64,000 nucleotides of DNA, taken from assembly GCF_000219625.1 (NCBI RefSeq), contig NC_018212.1, positions 1,054,001 through 1,118,000 of the forward strand, read 5' to 3'. Source of the DNA: Zymoseptoria tritici IPO323 (Eukaryota; Ascomycota; Dothideomycetes; Mycosphaerellales; Mycosphaerellaceae). This document shows, piece after piece, positions 10,175 to 20,283 of the stretch (its first letter is position 1; each line of letters starts with the position of its first letter). The notes under the pieces are model-generated. The model was not told where the DNA came from. It made no database searches and saw only the letters and a list, made by a program, of their open reading frames with translations. Both the position numbers and the translations under genes were made by a program.

Positions 10175-11506
10175 TAAACCTAATGAGCTGCCAGCACTGT
10201 GTCTTCGCGCACCCCTCCATTCGCTTCTCTTACAACAACTTGCTCCGTGGCTTGCCGAGCTGGAGATTGAGAGGCTGAAAAAGACGGCGCGTGAGTCCTG
10301 AACTCAACTATGCATTACAGTAAGCAGGATATCTGGTACGCATCACATACGAAACATTGAGCTGACAATCGTTCTGTAGTTCGCTTCCTCAAGACGCCCA
10401 AAGTGCAAGTCGATCGAGCGGTCATACTCCTCAAGGCCGTGGTGACTGTGACCACCGATTTGGGAGAGACTTTCTACCCCGACGCGCTCGAACTGGTCGC
10501 GACAATACGGTCAGCGGAAGACGATGGAGAAATATACCTGAGGAAGAAGGTGGAGTGGACAAAAAGCGCGCGTTCGGCCGCCATCGTGTTCGACCTTTCA
10601 CGACAGGATATCGAGTGGCCGGCGTGCGTACATGTTGGAGTGAGAAACCCGCCTAGAGACTCTGGTTTCCTGCCGCCTATCTCAGATGTCTGGAGTGGGA
10701 CATTAAACCCCACGAAAGGACAGTTCGAGTCGGGTTGGCGAGTGGAAAGACGATTCACATCCTGCGCTGAACGATCACTGTGTCTTCTCGAGGATGCGGG
10801 TGACAGCATCGCAAGACATCTCTGGGACGGCAGCCAGGCTTTGGCGCAGCACATCGATCAGACAATATCCGGAGGAGATCAAAGCACATTGCCACTGCTG
10901 GAATACATACTCCTCTCTGCTACGTACAGACGAACGAACGTCATTGAGCTGGGTTGTGGATGTGGCACGGTCGGAATCAGTGTTGCTCAGGCCATTCCTG
11001 ACTGCGATGTCGTACTTACCGATCTTGCTGAAGTCACGGAGTTGGTGGAAGCCAATATCGCTCGTATGAACCCAGCCATGGGCTCGAAGGTGCGATTTGA
11101 GCCGTTGGATTGGTTCGATCCGCTGCCCGAGCGACTACAAAATCGGAAGAATGATCTCATCATCGTCTCGGAATGCACATACAACACCGACACACTCGAG
11201 CCTCTGGTCGGCATGCTCTGCAATCTCATCGTCCGATCACCAAAAGCTGTGATCGTCGTCTCGACCAAGACCAGGCATGACAGCGAGGCAGCTTTCTTCG
11301 ACCTCATGAAGAACGCCGGCTTGATCGAGGAGGGAAGCATGCGACTGCAGCTACCCGGCATTCCCGGTCAAGGGTACGCCGACGCCGCGACGGATGTTGG
11401 CATGCATGTATTCCGCGGAAAGGAACATCGACTGAGCTTAAGTCCACGCAATCGCAGCGAGGAGGAGGTGCCTACGACAAAGGAGAGAAGAAGCAAATCA
11501 CGATAG
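10175..11506 (+). CDS. METTL21/family-16-like SAM methyltransferase, 5' end uncertain
   Basis: The recognisable coding sequence has an exon ending at 10290 and a main exon 10380-11506, joined by an 89-base GT-AG intron. The Rossmann fold shows motif I (ELGCGCGTVGI), an acidic motif II (CDVVLTDLAE) and a post-motif IIVSECTYN in place of the usual DxxY-type sequence. Fungal members methylate lysines of proteins such as translation factors, but the target cannot be read from sequence. The first exon (encoding NELPALCLRAPLHSLLLQQL) has an in-frame stop upstream and no ATG, so an additional 5' exon is needed. The exon start given is a guess at a CAG acceptor. The C-terminal tail after VFRGKEHRL is basic and probably disordered. 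Confidence 0.65.
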
Positions 11507-12160
11507 TGGCAATCACCACTAACGATAGCATGAAATTCGGCGTCAAGTGATGGAAAACGGCGTTTCGGTCTGGTTTTTTGCATTTGCATTTTGGCATGAC
11601 ATAACGACAGTGCATTGGGATGGATGATACCCTTCTTCAAATACAGGATCGGTGGGACGACAGGCGTAGGCATGCATTGGGGAGAAGGCAACAAAATGGC
11701 ACCATCGATTGTTTTCCGTCGGGTCATCCTGCGAGTGTCGCGACTTCATGATATGTTGACGTATTGCCAGACCCGAAAATCGTGGATTGTCCTTTTTGAG
11801 CATTTCTCGCCGAGTTGCATTCCACGATCACAATACCATTGTTCCGAATTCCTGTGATCAATTTTTTGGACTTCGCTGACGTCGCCGGATGCAGGACTGT
11901 CGACTTCAATAATCATTTCTTTCGAAACGCAATGGGAAGCAAACGACAAAGCCAGCCTGATGCGTTTTCACACACGGCGAACCCTTTCCGGCTGATGTCC
12001 AGACAAAGAGCTGCAATGGCCCGCATGCAGTACAGCATGATTGTCTTGAAAAGCATTGGATCCAACGCTCCTCTGCTCCTCTGCAGAATTCTTGCGAAGT
12101 CTTGCATCACAAGACGTCCCAAGGAGATCAGCATCAATAGCCACAACCCAATTGATCAAC
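11507..12160. other. intergenic, no gene recognised
   Basis: 654 bases with only short ORFs. It includes the promoter and 5' UTR of the following protease gene. No repeat is seen. Confidence 0.4.
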
Positions 12161-15100
12161 ATGGCTCCAAGAAAGAAAACGGACGACGATAAGAAGAAGC
12201 AGGCAGATGGCAAGGCTCCCAAGAAAGACAACAGCAAGAAGAAGCAGGCAGATGGCAAGAAGGCACCGGGATTGAACTTGGGCAAGAACTTGGGCAAGAC
12301 GAACCGGAAAACTCGCAGTCAGGTCCGAAATGGTGCCTCGCCAGTATTCCCAACTTTTCCGGATGAAGCTAGGGAGCAAAGGAGGGCGTGGGAGGAGAAT
12401 GGGATTCGACCAGATTCGAAAAGAGCTCCAGATGGCAATGATGCGGACGAAGGCAGGCCTAACAAGAGACCCAAGCGCAATCCTGGTCCAGAGAAAGATC
12501 CTGTTACGAAGACGCCTGTCACGAAGGAACCGGTTCTGAAAAAGCCTCCCAAGAAAGGTATCACGAAGACTACCACGAAAGGTACCACGAAGGGTCCCAC
12601 CAAGGTCACGAAGGTCACGAAGGGTACCTCAAAGAAGGGCCCCGCGAAGGGTCCCGCGAAGGGTCCCAAAGGTAAACCTCCCAAGACGGGCGAGGAAACT
12701 GGAGGAGCGGAGGATGATGATTCTTCTGAAGACGGAGAAGGACCGAAAGATCCTGAGCATGCCGCGCCATCAGCTCCTACCGAACAGACGACGACAGCTC
12801 CTCAGCCAACTTCCGAAAGACCAGTCTCAGCTGTTACTCAACCTGATGATGCGAGCTCGGGCACCACACCGACGACATCGATCGCGACAGTTCCAGGCTC
12901 CAAGCCAATTCCGAAGGAGCTGACTACGCCGACAAGCATCACAAACACCGCGGAAGAGTCGAGCGGGAGCAGCAAGCCTGCGAGAACTCCTGAGGCCAAC
13001 GACAATGCGCCTTCGGGGGGTGTTGAGCCCAACGGAGGTGTGAGCAATTCGAATGGCAAACCACCTCTGGAGGGAAATGGGAACAATTCGAACGGAGCTA
13101 CCCAAGCGCCGAAGCCTGGCACAAAAGGGAAGGAGCCAGCTCAGGACCAAGCGCCAGCTCAAACGTCCGGCGATCCCTGTGACGATCTTGCAAGACGCCT
13201 GCAAGATTGGCATGACCAGGCACAGCGCAATCCACCAAGCATCGCTGCTGTTGATCCCGCTAGGTGGTGGGAGAGATTGAGAGACGAGACTGTCATGAGG
13301 GCCATCTATGCAGTCACTGAAGCGATCTCGGTCAATGGTTCCGGGGTACAATTCGCGCTAGCGCGGTTTGATATGTTCATGAACAACAGTGGAAACGAGG
13401 AACTCATGGGAAGTGCAAATGGTATGGTCCGTGCCGGCAACACCGCTCTGATACCGTTCACCGAGGAACGGTACAACAAGAAGAATCCCAAGATTGATGA
13501 ACACCATACAACACTGTTTGTGGTGCAGCCTGTCGTTGGCGCTCAAGGCAATTTTACCCTTCGCCATTACGACAGTGCTAACATGTATGCTGAAAATCAG
13601 CTCGCTGTCTTCGTGGACCGGGCAAGGGGCAACTTGATCGCATTCGGATGGGATCGTCACGGCACAAACATCCCTGGGGGAGATGCACCGCATGCGCAAG
13701 CCATGCGACAACGGGATAACTGGGAGTGCGGCATTCATACAGTCGTCAATGCCTGGGCCATAGCGCTTGGTTTGACCATCACCCGCACGGGCAAACAACC
13801 TTTCGATAACGCTCGGTTCCTCCGACGTGGAATTGAGCTGATCAACCTCGCCGTCCAGGGCCACCTCGATAGTAGAACCATTGAGGCCTTTCTCAGATGC
13901 TTTGAACTTGTCGAAGCGGGAGCACGTGTGGCACTCGCACGCCAGTTCGCTGCAACTGTCCCTCTACCAGACGTCAATGTCCTCGAATGTCGGATCCAAC
14001 GGATCCGACTAGAGGCGGAGCTGGCTACTTTGAGGCAGATCAACCCTGACATCGCGCAGCTAGATGTCCTTCTCAATTTCGCGGGAGTGGAGCTGGGCCA
14101 GACTCTCCGATTCACCGCTCAGCAATTGGTCGAGCCTTGGATATTTGCGGGAATGCCCTTGGCTTCGCCCGATCGTTCAAATGCCTACGTAGCACCAGAG
14201 GAGCTCGATTCTGGAGAGAGGAATATGATGGCAGCCGGCATCAACACGGCCGAGAGGCTACAGCTCCGCGCTCAGGAGCGGGAGAGACAACGCAATGCCG
14301 AACTGACGTCTCCGACACCTCAGGGTGCCGATATGGTTACTGGCGGTATGATGCAAGCCATGCCCGCAGCCCCTGAAGCAAGTGTCGAGAACAATGCGCC
14401 CGCATCTGAAAGCAACCTTGCCACCGATGGCAGACAAAGTTCTGCAAATATGACGACCCAAGCCCTGCCTCAAAGCCAGCAGCCTCAGGAATCACAGGTC
14501 GAGAATCAAGGTGCGACTCAAGATCAGATCCCTCCTGCGCCGCAAACCGAAGCTGACGACTCTCCAGCCGATCAGTCCGACGACTTGTGGGTCAGTGACG
14601 ACAACGACGGCGTTCCTTCAGATCTGTTCGAAAATGGCACGATGGACACGGACATCGAGGACGGTCCGCCCTCAGCAACCTTGCCAACAACCCCTACGGC
14701 CGACCACGGCGGCATCGTCTTGCCGACACCTCCACGCGCCACAATCCTCCTTGACAACGGAGAACTCTGCGGCGATCAGAATCTCAGCCCGGCATTTCCT
14801 CGACCGACTCCTCCACCTCAACAATCAGCTCCACCTGCCGCCGTCATGGTCTCACCAACCACCGACCAAAACCCCCTCATCGGGCAAGAAAAAGACGGCG
14901 AAGACGCGCTCGCTCCTCTCGACCAGACTGGACTCAGCCCATCTGCAGATGAAGACGACGTCGGCGACGAAACGACGTTCATCGAACAAGGCGACCAAAC
15001 CATGGGCGAGGACGAACTCGCCGCCGACCAAGAACGTGATGCCGCGTCCGACGATGAGGAGGAAATGGATCCGGACGAGACGTTGCTGGAAGGAGAGCTG

Positions 15101-15346
15101 TCGTTCACGGAGCAGCATAATCAGGATGAAGTCAATGACGATCGGGAGGATGATGAGGAGGATGAAGAGGAGGTTGAAGGTGGCATGGGTGGAGGGTTCA
15201 ACACTTCGGCGCCGGAGACGAGGTATCGATTGCCGGCTCCGTCGAGGAGCGGACAGCCCGTTACGCCACCATCTGCACCGGCTGAGCCGAGGACGGTGTC
15301 TGAAGAGGCTTGGGATGACGCAGGGTTCCCAGGAATGAGTCGGTAG
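12161..15346 (+). CDS. Ulp1-like (C48) cysteine protease domain protein, 1061 residues
   Basis: One long exon. Residues 1-345 are lysine/proline/threonine-rich with imperfect KGPAKGP and KVTKVTKGT repeats. Residues about 400-560 form a Ulp1/SENP-like domain: a histidine in EHHTTLFVV (about 449), an aspartate in LRHYDSAN (about 471), a glutamine in MRQRDNWECG and the catalytic cysteine at about residue 523, giving the expected His-Asp-Gln-Cys order. The remaining ~500 residues are acidic and proline-rich. Ulp1 enzymes remove SUMO or similar modifiers. This divergent fungal type is unassigned and could be a domesticated element-derived protease. An upstream ATG at 12056 is possible, but MAPRKKTDDDKKK fits a real N-terminus. 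Confidence 0.7.
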   Translation: MAPRKKTDDDKKKQADGKAPKKDNSKKKQADGKKAPGLNLGKNLGKTNRKTRSQVRNGASPVFPTFPDEAREQRRAWEENGIRPDSKRAPDGNDADEGRPNKRPKRNPGPEKDPVTKTPVTKEPVLKKPPKKGITKTTTKGTTKGPTKVTKVTKGTSKKGPAKGPAKGPKGKPPKTGEETGGAEDDDSSEDGEGPKDPEHAAPSAPTEQTTTAPQPTSERPVSAVTQPDDASSGTTPTTSIATVPGSKPIPKELTTPTSITNTAEESSGSSKPARTPEANDNAPSGGVEPNGGVSNSNGKPPLEGNGNNSNGATQAPKPGTKGKEPAQDQAPAQTSGDPCDDLARRLQDWHDQAQRNPPSIAAVDPARWWERLRDETVMRAIYAVTEAISVNGSGVQFALARFDMFMNNSGNEELMGSANGMVRAGNTALIPFTEERYNKKNPKIDEHHTTLFVVQPVVGAQGNFTLRHYDSANMYAENQLAVFVDRARGNLIAFGWDRHGTNIPGGDAPHAQAMRQRDNWECGIHTVVNAWAIALGLTITRTGKQPFDNARFLRRGIELINLAVQGHLDSRTIEAFLRCFELVEAGARVALARQFAATVPLPDVNVLECRIQRIRLEAELATLRQINPDIAQLDVLLNFAGVELGQTLRFTAQQLVEPWIFAGMPLASPDRSNAYVAPEELDSGERNMMAAGINTAERLQLRAQERERQRNAELTSPTPQGADMVTGGMMQAMPAAPEASVENNAPASESNLATDGRQSSANMTTQALPQSQQPQESQVENQGATQDQIPPAPQTEADDSPADQSDDLWVSDDNDGVPSDLFENGTMDTDIEDGPPSATLPTTPTADHGGIVLPTPPRATILLDNGELCGDQNLSPAFPRPTPPPQQSAPPAAVMVSPTTDQNPLIGQEKDGEDALAPLDQTGLSPSADEDDVGDETTFIEQGDQTMGEDELAADQERDAASDDEEEMDPDETLLEGELSFTEQHNQDEVNDDREDDEEDEEEVEGGMGGGFNTSAPETRYRLPAPSRSGQPVTPPSAPAEPRTVSEEAWDDAGFPGMSR

Positions 15347-15583
15347 TGTTGTGCCGGGAAGGATGTGTTGATGTGGCAAAGCTATGGTCGTCGTTAAGAG
15401 CATGTAGATCGTATCCGAGTCCTATCATTGAGTGATCCATTCCACCATCGTTGTTGCGTCGGAGTGCGTATCGTCGCGAGAGTGTGCGGGATACACGTGT
15501 ATGCTACAATCACAACTTCAAATTCCTGGCGAATGCAACCTGTCACTCCAAAGATGCATGGCACATCCCGCCGTTCTACCGCC

Positions 15584-16333
15584 TCACGCCACCGCCGCCG
15601 TCCCCAACACGGCCATGAACCACATCCCACTCCACCGCGCCAGCCCATTCCCGTTCTCAAACCCTTCCTTCCCTTTCAACTGCAGTCTCGTCAAACATCC
15701 CAGAAACGACAACATGACCAACATCTCCTCCCTCTCGCTCATCGCGGGAACATACCACCTCAGCATGGCGGAGTACTTCTCCCCTTGCACCGTCGTCCAG
15801 TAAGCGAGGACTTCATTCGTCGACTCCTCGGTGAGGGTATAGCTCACATTCACCGGTTTCGGGGAACTAGACTTGCGCATCGTCCAAACCAGACGTCGTG
15901 CTCGGGTGGAAGGCGTAGCCGGTAAAGTAAAGGAATATGTCGCCGGATGAGGTTGTCCAATGCGGGCTTTGACTTGGATGAGGGAGTTGGGGTTCGGAGA
16001 GGAAGAGGTGGCGTGATGGGGGTCGGCGGTGTGGATTTGGAAGTCGTTGTGCGTGGCTGGGAAGATGAGGGCGCCGAGACAGGGAGATTTGATGGATGCG
16101 TCGAGGTGGATTTTGATGGTGGAGGGTTTTGTGCGGTGGATGGAGGCGTCGAGGACGTGTGAGGTGTTGCTGTCTACGAGGCGGAGTTTGGGTTTTGTGG
16201 TCAGGCCGTTGCCGCGGAGGAAGAGGTATTCGCGGCATGAGCGTGGTGTGGAGGAGAGTTTGGGAGTGATGACGGGTGGTAGGGAGGAGGAGTACGGTGG
16301 CGGCGGTATATCTTGATTGGACTGGTAGGACAT
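15584..16333 (-). CDS. hypothetical protein with a beta-rich (tubby/LOR-like?) fold
   Basis: A single-exon gene of 249 residues starting MSYQSNQDIPPPPYSSS. A proline-rich N-terminus with a PPPY motif, which can bind WW domains of Rsp5-type ligases, is followed by alternating hydrophobic segments (EYLFLRGNGL, PKLRLVDSN, NVSYTLTEEST, LAYWTTVQGEKYSAML). The C-terminal third has hydrophobic stretches that might contact membrane. The pattern reminds me of tubby C-terminal-like / LOR domain proteins, but I cannot confirm it. It is convergent with the Ulp1-like gene. Confidence 0.5.
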   Translation of the reverse strand: MSYQSNQDIPPPPYSSSLPPVITPKLSSTPRSCREYLFLRGNGLTTKPKLRLVDSNTSHVLDASIHRTKPSTIKIHLDASIKSPCLGALIFPATHNDFQIHTADPHHATSSSPNPNSLIQVKARIGQPHPATYSFTLPATPSTRARRLVWTMRKSSSPKPVNVSYTLTEESTNEVLAYWTTVQGEKYSAMLRWYVPAMSEREEMLVMLSFLGCLTRLQLKGKEGFENGNGLARWSGMWFMAVLGTAAVA

Positions 16334-17096
16334 TTTGCAACGTGTTGAAAGAGCAGATTGAGATTGCAAGGTGATGCGGTCCGAGTGACGATAGTTCGAT
16401 GTATATATGTCTTTGACGAGATCTCCTGCATTCGCTTATTGAAGGATGCAGCAATGCCGGGTCTACGTCACTGCCCAGAGTTCAAGGAGTGGCAGTGTCC
16501 TGCTGCGGTGGGAGGATTGCTGGCACTCTACGACAAGATATGCAGAAGAGCGGATTCTGCACTCATATCGAGAAGCTAATTGTACATACCTCCTACCTGT
16601 TGCTAGTTGTCGGAAGACATGGCACGAGCTGTTTCATGCTCTTTTGGCCCCATTGCCCTCGTCCGAATCCTCCCGAGGTCGAGTTGCCACAGGAAGCTGC
16701 AGAGATCGATTGTCGTACCGTTGCTTCCTGCTCGTTGTCCAAGATCATGGGCTGAAATTGACCATGCTGCCTAAATCCCTGCGACACAATAATGAAGGAC
16801 TCATACTGACCATTTTCCCCCCGGTGCATGTGCTAGGAACAGAGGGAGTGAGGTCGTGAGGTCGATGATCTTTAGAGTGTCTTGACCTGGTTTGGCGACG
16901 GCAGGGCCGACCCAATCAAATGTCGCTGATTCTCCAACCCGTGCCAAGACAACGAAGTCGAAGCAAAGCATCTCTCCGACGGCGACAACTTCACTCGGAA
17001 ACACCACATCACCGCCCTCCAACCCCCCGCCCTCCGACTTCGAATCCACCTCCGAGTAGACAGACTCAAGTGCTGAGACTGCTGCCCATCTCCATC
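16334..17096. other. intergenic region upstream of cytochrome c1
   Basis: 763 bases between divergent genes, expected to contain promoters for both the hypothetical gene (-) and cytochrome c1 (+). It is C- and A-rich near 16960-17050, as in many fungal 5' leaders. No RNA gene is seen. Confidence 0.4.
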
Positions 17097-18332
17097 ATGT
17101 TGAGCCGCTCGGCCATTCGCGCGGCGCGCGCCCTGGGTACTGGAAAGAGCGCTGGCACCAAGACGGTCACGGTATGTTGAGTCCTCCGCTCTTCCGCCAG
17201 CAGACCTCCGATGACTTTCTCGACATACCCAACATGAGATGAGGATGCTGGGAGGATATGGGAGACACCACAATACTGACCGAATCCCCTCTTCCAGCGC
17301 AATGCCTCGACCCAAGGCTCCTCCGAATCCGCCGCATCTTGGAAGAACACCGCGATGCTCTCGTCCTCCGCCGCCCTGGGTTTCGCCTCGGTCGCATGGT
17401 ATTACTACCAATTCGGACGTCCAACACAGGCCATGACGCCAGCTGAGGAAGGGTGAGCATGGACATGATACAAAAGCAAGGAATGATGGATCGCAGGACT
17501 GATACATTTGCGCAGACTTCACGCTATTCAATATCCATGGGAGCACGAGAAGCTCACCAAGACTTTTGATCACGGTGGTCTTCGCCGCGGTTTCCAGGTC
17601 TACCGTGAGGTGTGCGCATCATGCCATTCTCTCAGCCGTATTCCTTACCGCACACTGGTCGGCAACATCATGACCGTCGATGAGGCCAAGGCGCTTGCCG
17701 AGGAGAACGAGTACGATACCGAGCCGAACGACGAGGGTGAAATCGAGAAGCGTCCCGGCAAGCTTTCCGACTACGTTCCATCGCCATACAAGAATGACGA
17801 GGCTGGTCGTGCTGCCAACAACGGTGCGCTGCCACCAGATCTCAGCTTGATCGTCAAGGCCCGCCACGGTGGTTGCAACTACATCTTCTCTCTGTTGACT
17901 GGATATCCCGAGGAGCCTCCAGCTGGTGCTGTCGTTCAGGAGGGTCTCAACTTCAACCCATACTTCCCTGGTACCGGTATCGCCATGGCTCGTGTTCTCT
18001 ACGACGGTCTGGTCGAGTACGACGATGGCACTCCGGCCACTGCTTCCCAGATGGCCAAAGATGTTGTCGAGTTCTTGAACTGGGCCGCTGAGCCCGAGAT
18101 GGACGAGCGCAAGCGTATGGGATGGAAGGTCATGGCTATTGGAGGTCTTTTGTTCGGCATGAGTGTTTGGGTCAAGAGGCATGTTCAAGCATCGCAAGGA
18201 GATGCGAAATGGCAAACACAAACTAACAAATGATACAGATACAAGTGGTCCACCGTCAAGACCCGCAAGATCACCTACACCGCGCCACCCACCAACTCTC
18301 CTAAGCAGCCCGGCGGTGTTTTCCGGAGATAG
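17097..18332 (+). CDS. CYT1: cytochrome c1, complex III subunit
   Basis: A 328-residue protein in four exons: 17097-17171, 17298-17452, 17516-18178 and 18239-18332. It carries electrons from the Rieske protein to cytochrome c in the mitochondrial inner membrane. The N-terminus is a typical basic matrix-targeting sequence, followed by a hydrophobic sorting segment (about residues 45-60). The covalent heme site is CASCHS, and the axial methionine region is in [14 protein letters not shown]. The C-terminal anchor is [21 protein letters not shown], just before the last intron. That intron appears to use a GC donor (AAGAG/GCATGT) with a CAG acceptor. The conserved tail [12 protein letters not shown] joins correctly only with this donor. 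Confidence 0.95.
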
Positions 18333-18623
18333 AGAGTAGCAAGCATGAGGGAGCATGAGGGAATGGTTGGGATCAAGAAGAGCCTAGTAGACTTGTACAG
18401 TGGGTTTCTAGCGTGGGTTCTTTTTTGTCTTTGTGTGTAAGAGGAGCTTGAGTTTGCCAAAAATACACAATCAGCTAAAGAAGTCGTCTTTGGTCATTAC
18501 AACACTTCCTTTCCACGCATTGCATGCAATACATCAAGCCGGCGAAATCATTCCACCTCACTTCTCCAATAATCAAACCGCTTACAAGCAGGAAACTCCC
18601 TTCACCTCACCCATATATCCTAA

Positions 18624-19493
18624 TCAAGGCTTCCGAATAATAACCTCCCCATTCATCAACCCCCAAACCCCATCCTCCGCCTCAACCCACTCATCCCACG
18701 CCCGCGCCATCCCATCCATCTCCTCCTCACCAGCCCAGCCCTCCTCCACCGCTTTCCCCCTCATCGGACCCTCCCTACACCTCGCCGCAATCGCCCACCC
18801 CCACGCCTCCCTATCCTCCCTCGCAGCAATACACCACGTCCCCATCGTCGCCGTGATATTCCCCCTCGGCACACCCGCCGCCATCGCCAAACTCACCAAT
18901 TCGGTTCCCATCGACGCGGAACCACCGGTCGAAGCGTGGTACTTGAGCAGTATGGGGAAGAAAGCGGTCAGTGCAGGAGTGGAGGGGTGGATGGATTGCA
19001 TGCGCAAGTCTGCTTCGCGGAGAGCGAGGGTGCCGCCGGACTTGCAGACTGAGAGCATGGATTGTAATGCGGAGAGGGGAGAGGTGAGGTGGACTAGGAC
19101 TTGGTGTGTGTGAACTACATCGAAACTTTGTTCTCCGAACGTGCTGGCGAGATCGTAGACTGAGGCAACGCGAGTCGTTGCGTTACTCAGTCCTTTGGAA
19201 GTGAAGTGGGCTGATGCGCGGGAGAGGACGGAGGGGGAGATGTCGGTTGCGACGATGGTGGCTGTGGAGGGGAGGTGGGTTGCGATGGAGGCGGTGAGGG
19301 TTCCCGGGCCGGCGCCTACGTCGAGGAAGTGGAGGTGTGGGTTGTGGGTGGAGAGGGAGTGCAGGTGGGGGAGGAGGTAGGGGGTTGAGTTTGAGGCGGT
19401 GCGCCAGGTGTGGTTTGTTATGTGGGATGCGGCGTGGCCGGGGGCGTAGACTGGTTTCTGGGAGGAGGGTGGGGTGGTTGGGGAGTCGGACAT
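18624..19493 (-). CDS. SAM-dependent methyltransferase (UbiE-like class I)
   Basis: A single-exon gene of 289 residues. SAM-binding motif I is FLDVGAGPGTLTASIA at about residues 57-72, followed by IVATDISPSVLSRA (motif II) and FDVVHTHQVLVHL (motif IV). This is the layout of fungal UbiE/COQ5-type and secondary-metabolite methyltransferases. The substrate is unknown. It is convergent with cytochrome c1. The proline/serine-rich first 30 residues have no clear targeting signal. Confidence 0.8.
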   Translation of the reverse strand: MSDSPTTPPSSQKPVYAPGHAASHITNHTWRTASNSTPYLLPHLHSLSTHNPHLHFLDVGAGPGTLTASIATHLPSTATIVATDISPSVLSRASAHFTSKGLSNATTRVASVYDLASTFGEQSFDVVHTHQVLVHLTSPLSALQSMLSVCKSGGTLALREADLRMQSIHPSTPALTAFFPILLKYHASTGGSASMGTELVSLAMAAGVPRGNITATMGTWCIAAREDREAWGWAIAARCREGPMRGKAVEEGWAGEEEMDGMARAWDEWVEAEDGVWGLMNGEVIIRKP

Positions 19494-20283
19494 CGTGGCG
19501 GCGGGTTTTTTTGTTGAAGGAGGAAGGGAATGGCGAGGGGATTGGGTATTTGGTGCTCGTTTGGGAAGCGTCGGAGACGTTGGTGTTAAATGTGTGTCGG
19601 TCCTGAGAATTTGATTCCTTCCTTCGGGTCTTTTAAATCTCGTCTCCCTTGATTTGGATCCTGTCTTTTGAGACCAGAACTGACGTTGTGTCTCGTAGGT
19701 CCTTGATACCTGGACTCGTAATCCCTGGTTGCAGTATAAAGATATGTACCTTAGTCTCGTTCGAGGAAGATCTTGGATATGCTCAAATTTGAGGGCGAAC
19801 CTCTTGGTGATATAGCTCGGTCGCTCTTGTTGAGGATCGACTAGCGATATAAGTTAAGGCTACATATGCGTCTACGGACACGCGTGTAGGAAGATTAGCG
19901 GATGCGGTGAGTGAGCAAGCGATGCGTTGTAGTCGTTGCTATTTGAGCTCGTTGCTGTTGAGCTCGTTGCTACTAAAAATAGCAGAGGCGAAAAGAAAAG
20001 GTGGCACTGACGATCGATGCCGATTACCCGTCCAGCTTTCTGCATTACAGACAAATCTAACGGGAGCTGTACACCGATAAATATCTCGCGCAATAGCAGT
20101 CTGGCTCTGCACTCGACGCGTTCTCAAAGACAATGCGCTCCCTTCTCGAGACAGCTCGAACAAGCTCGGGAAAGGCCACCTAAACTACGCGACGATATTG
20201 AAGACCATCACGGCACAAAGGGCTTGAACACCGGACCCGGACAGGAGAGACAGCGTCAGAGCTCGTCTCTGATGGACATCCCA
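19494..20283. other. intergenic; small direct repeats
   Basis: 790 bases. Around 19938-19975 the decamer-like string GAGCTCGTTGCT is repeated in tandem. No gene is seen. The right end lies at the 3' end of the NLR-like pseudogene. Confidence 0.4.

Noticed and set aside
10291..10379. Two very short introns around a 15-base microexon in the methyltransferase gene
   Set aside because: The first intron would be only 30 bases, too short for a fungal spliceosomal intron. A single 89-base intron keeps the same frame.
14511..15338. 275-codon ORF rich in Arg/Pro in another frame of the Ulp1-like gene
   Set aside because: Shadow of the acidic, low-complexity coding sequence in the main frame.
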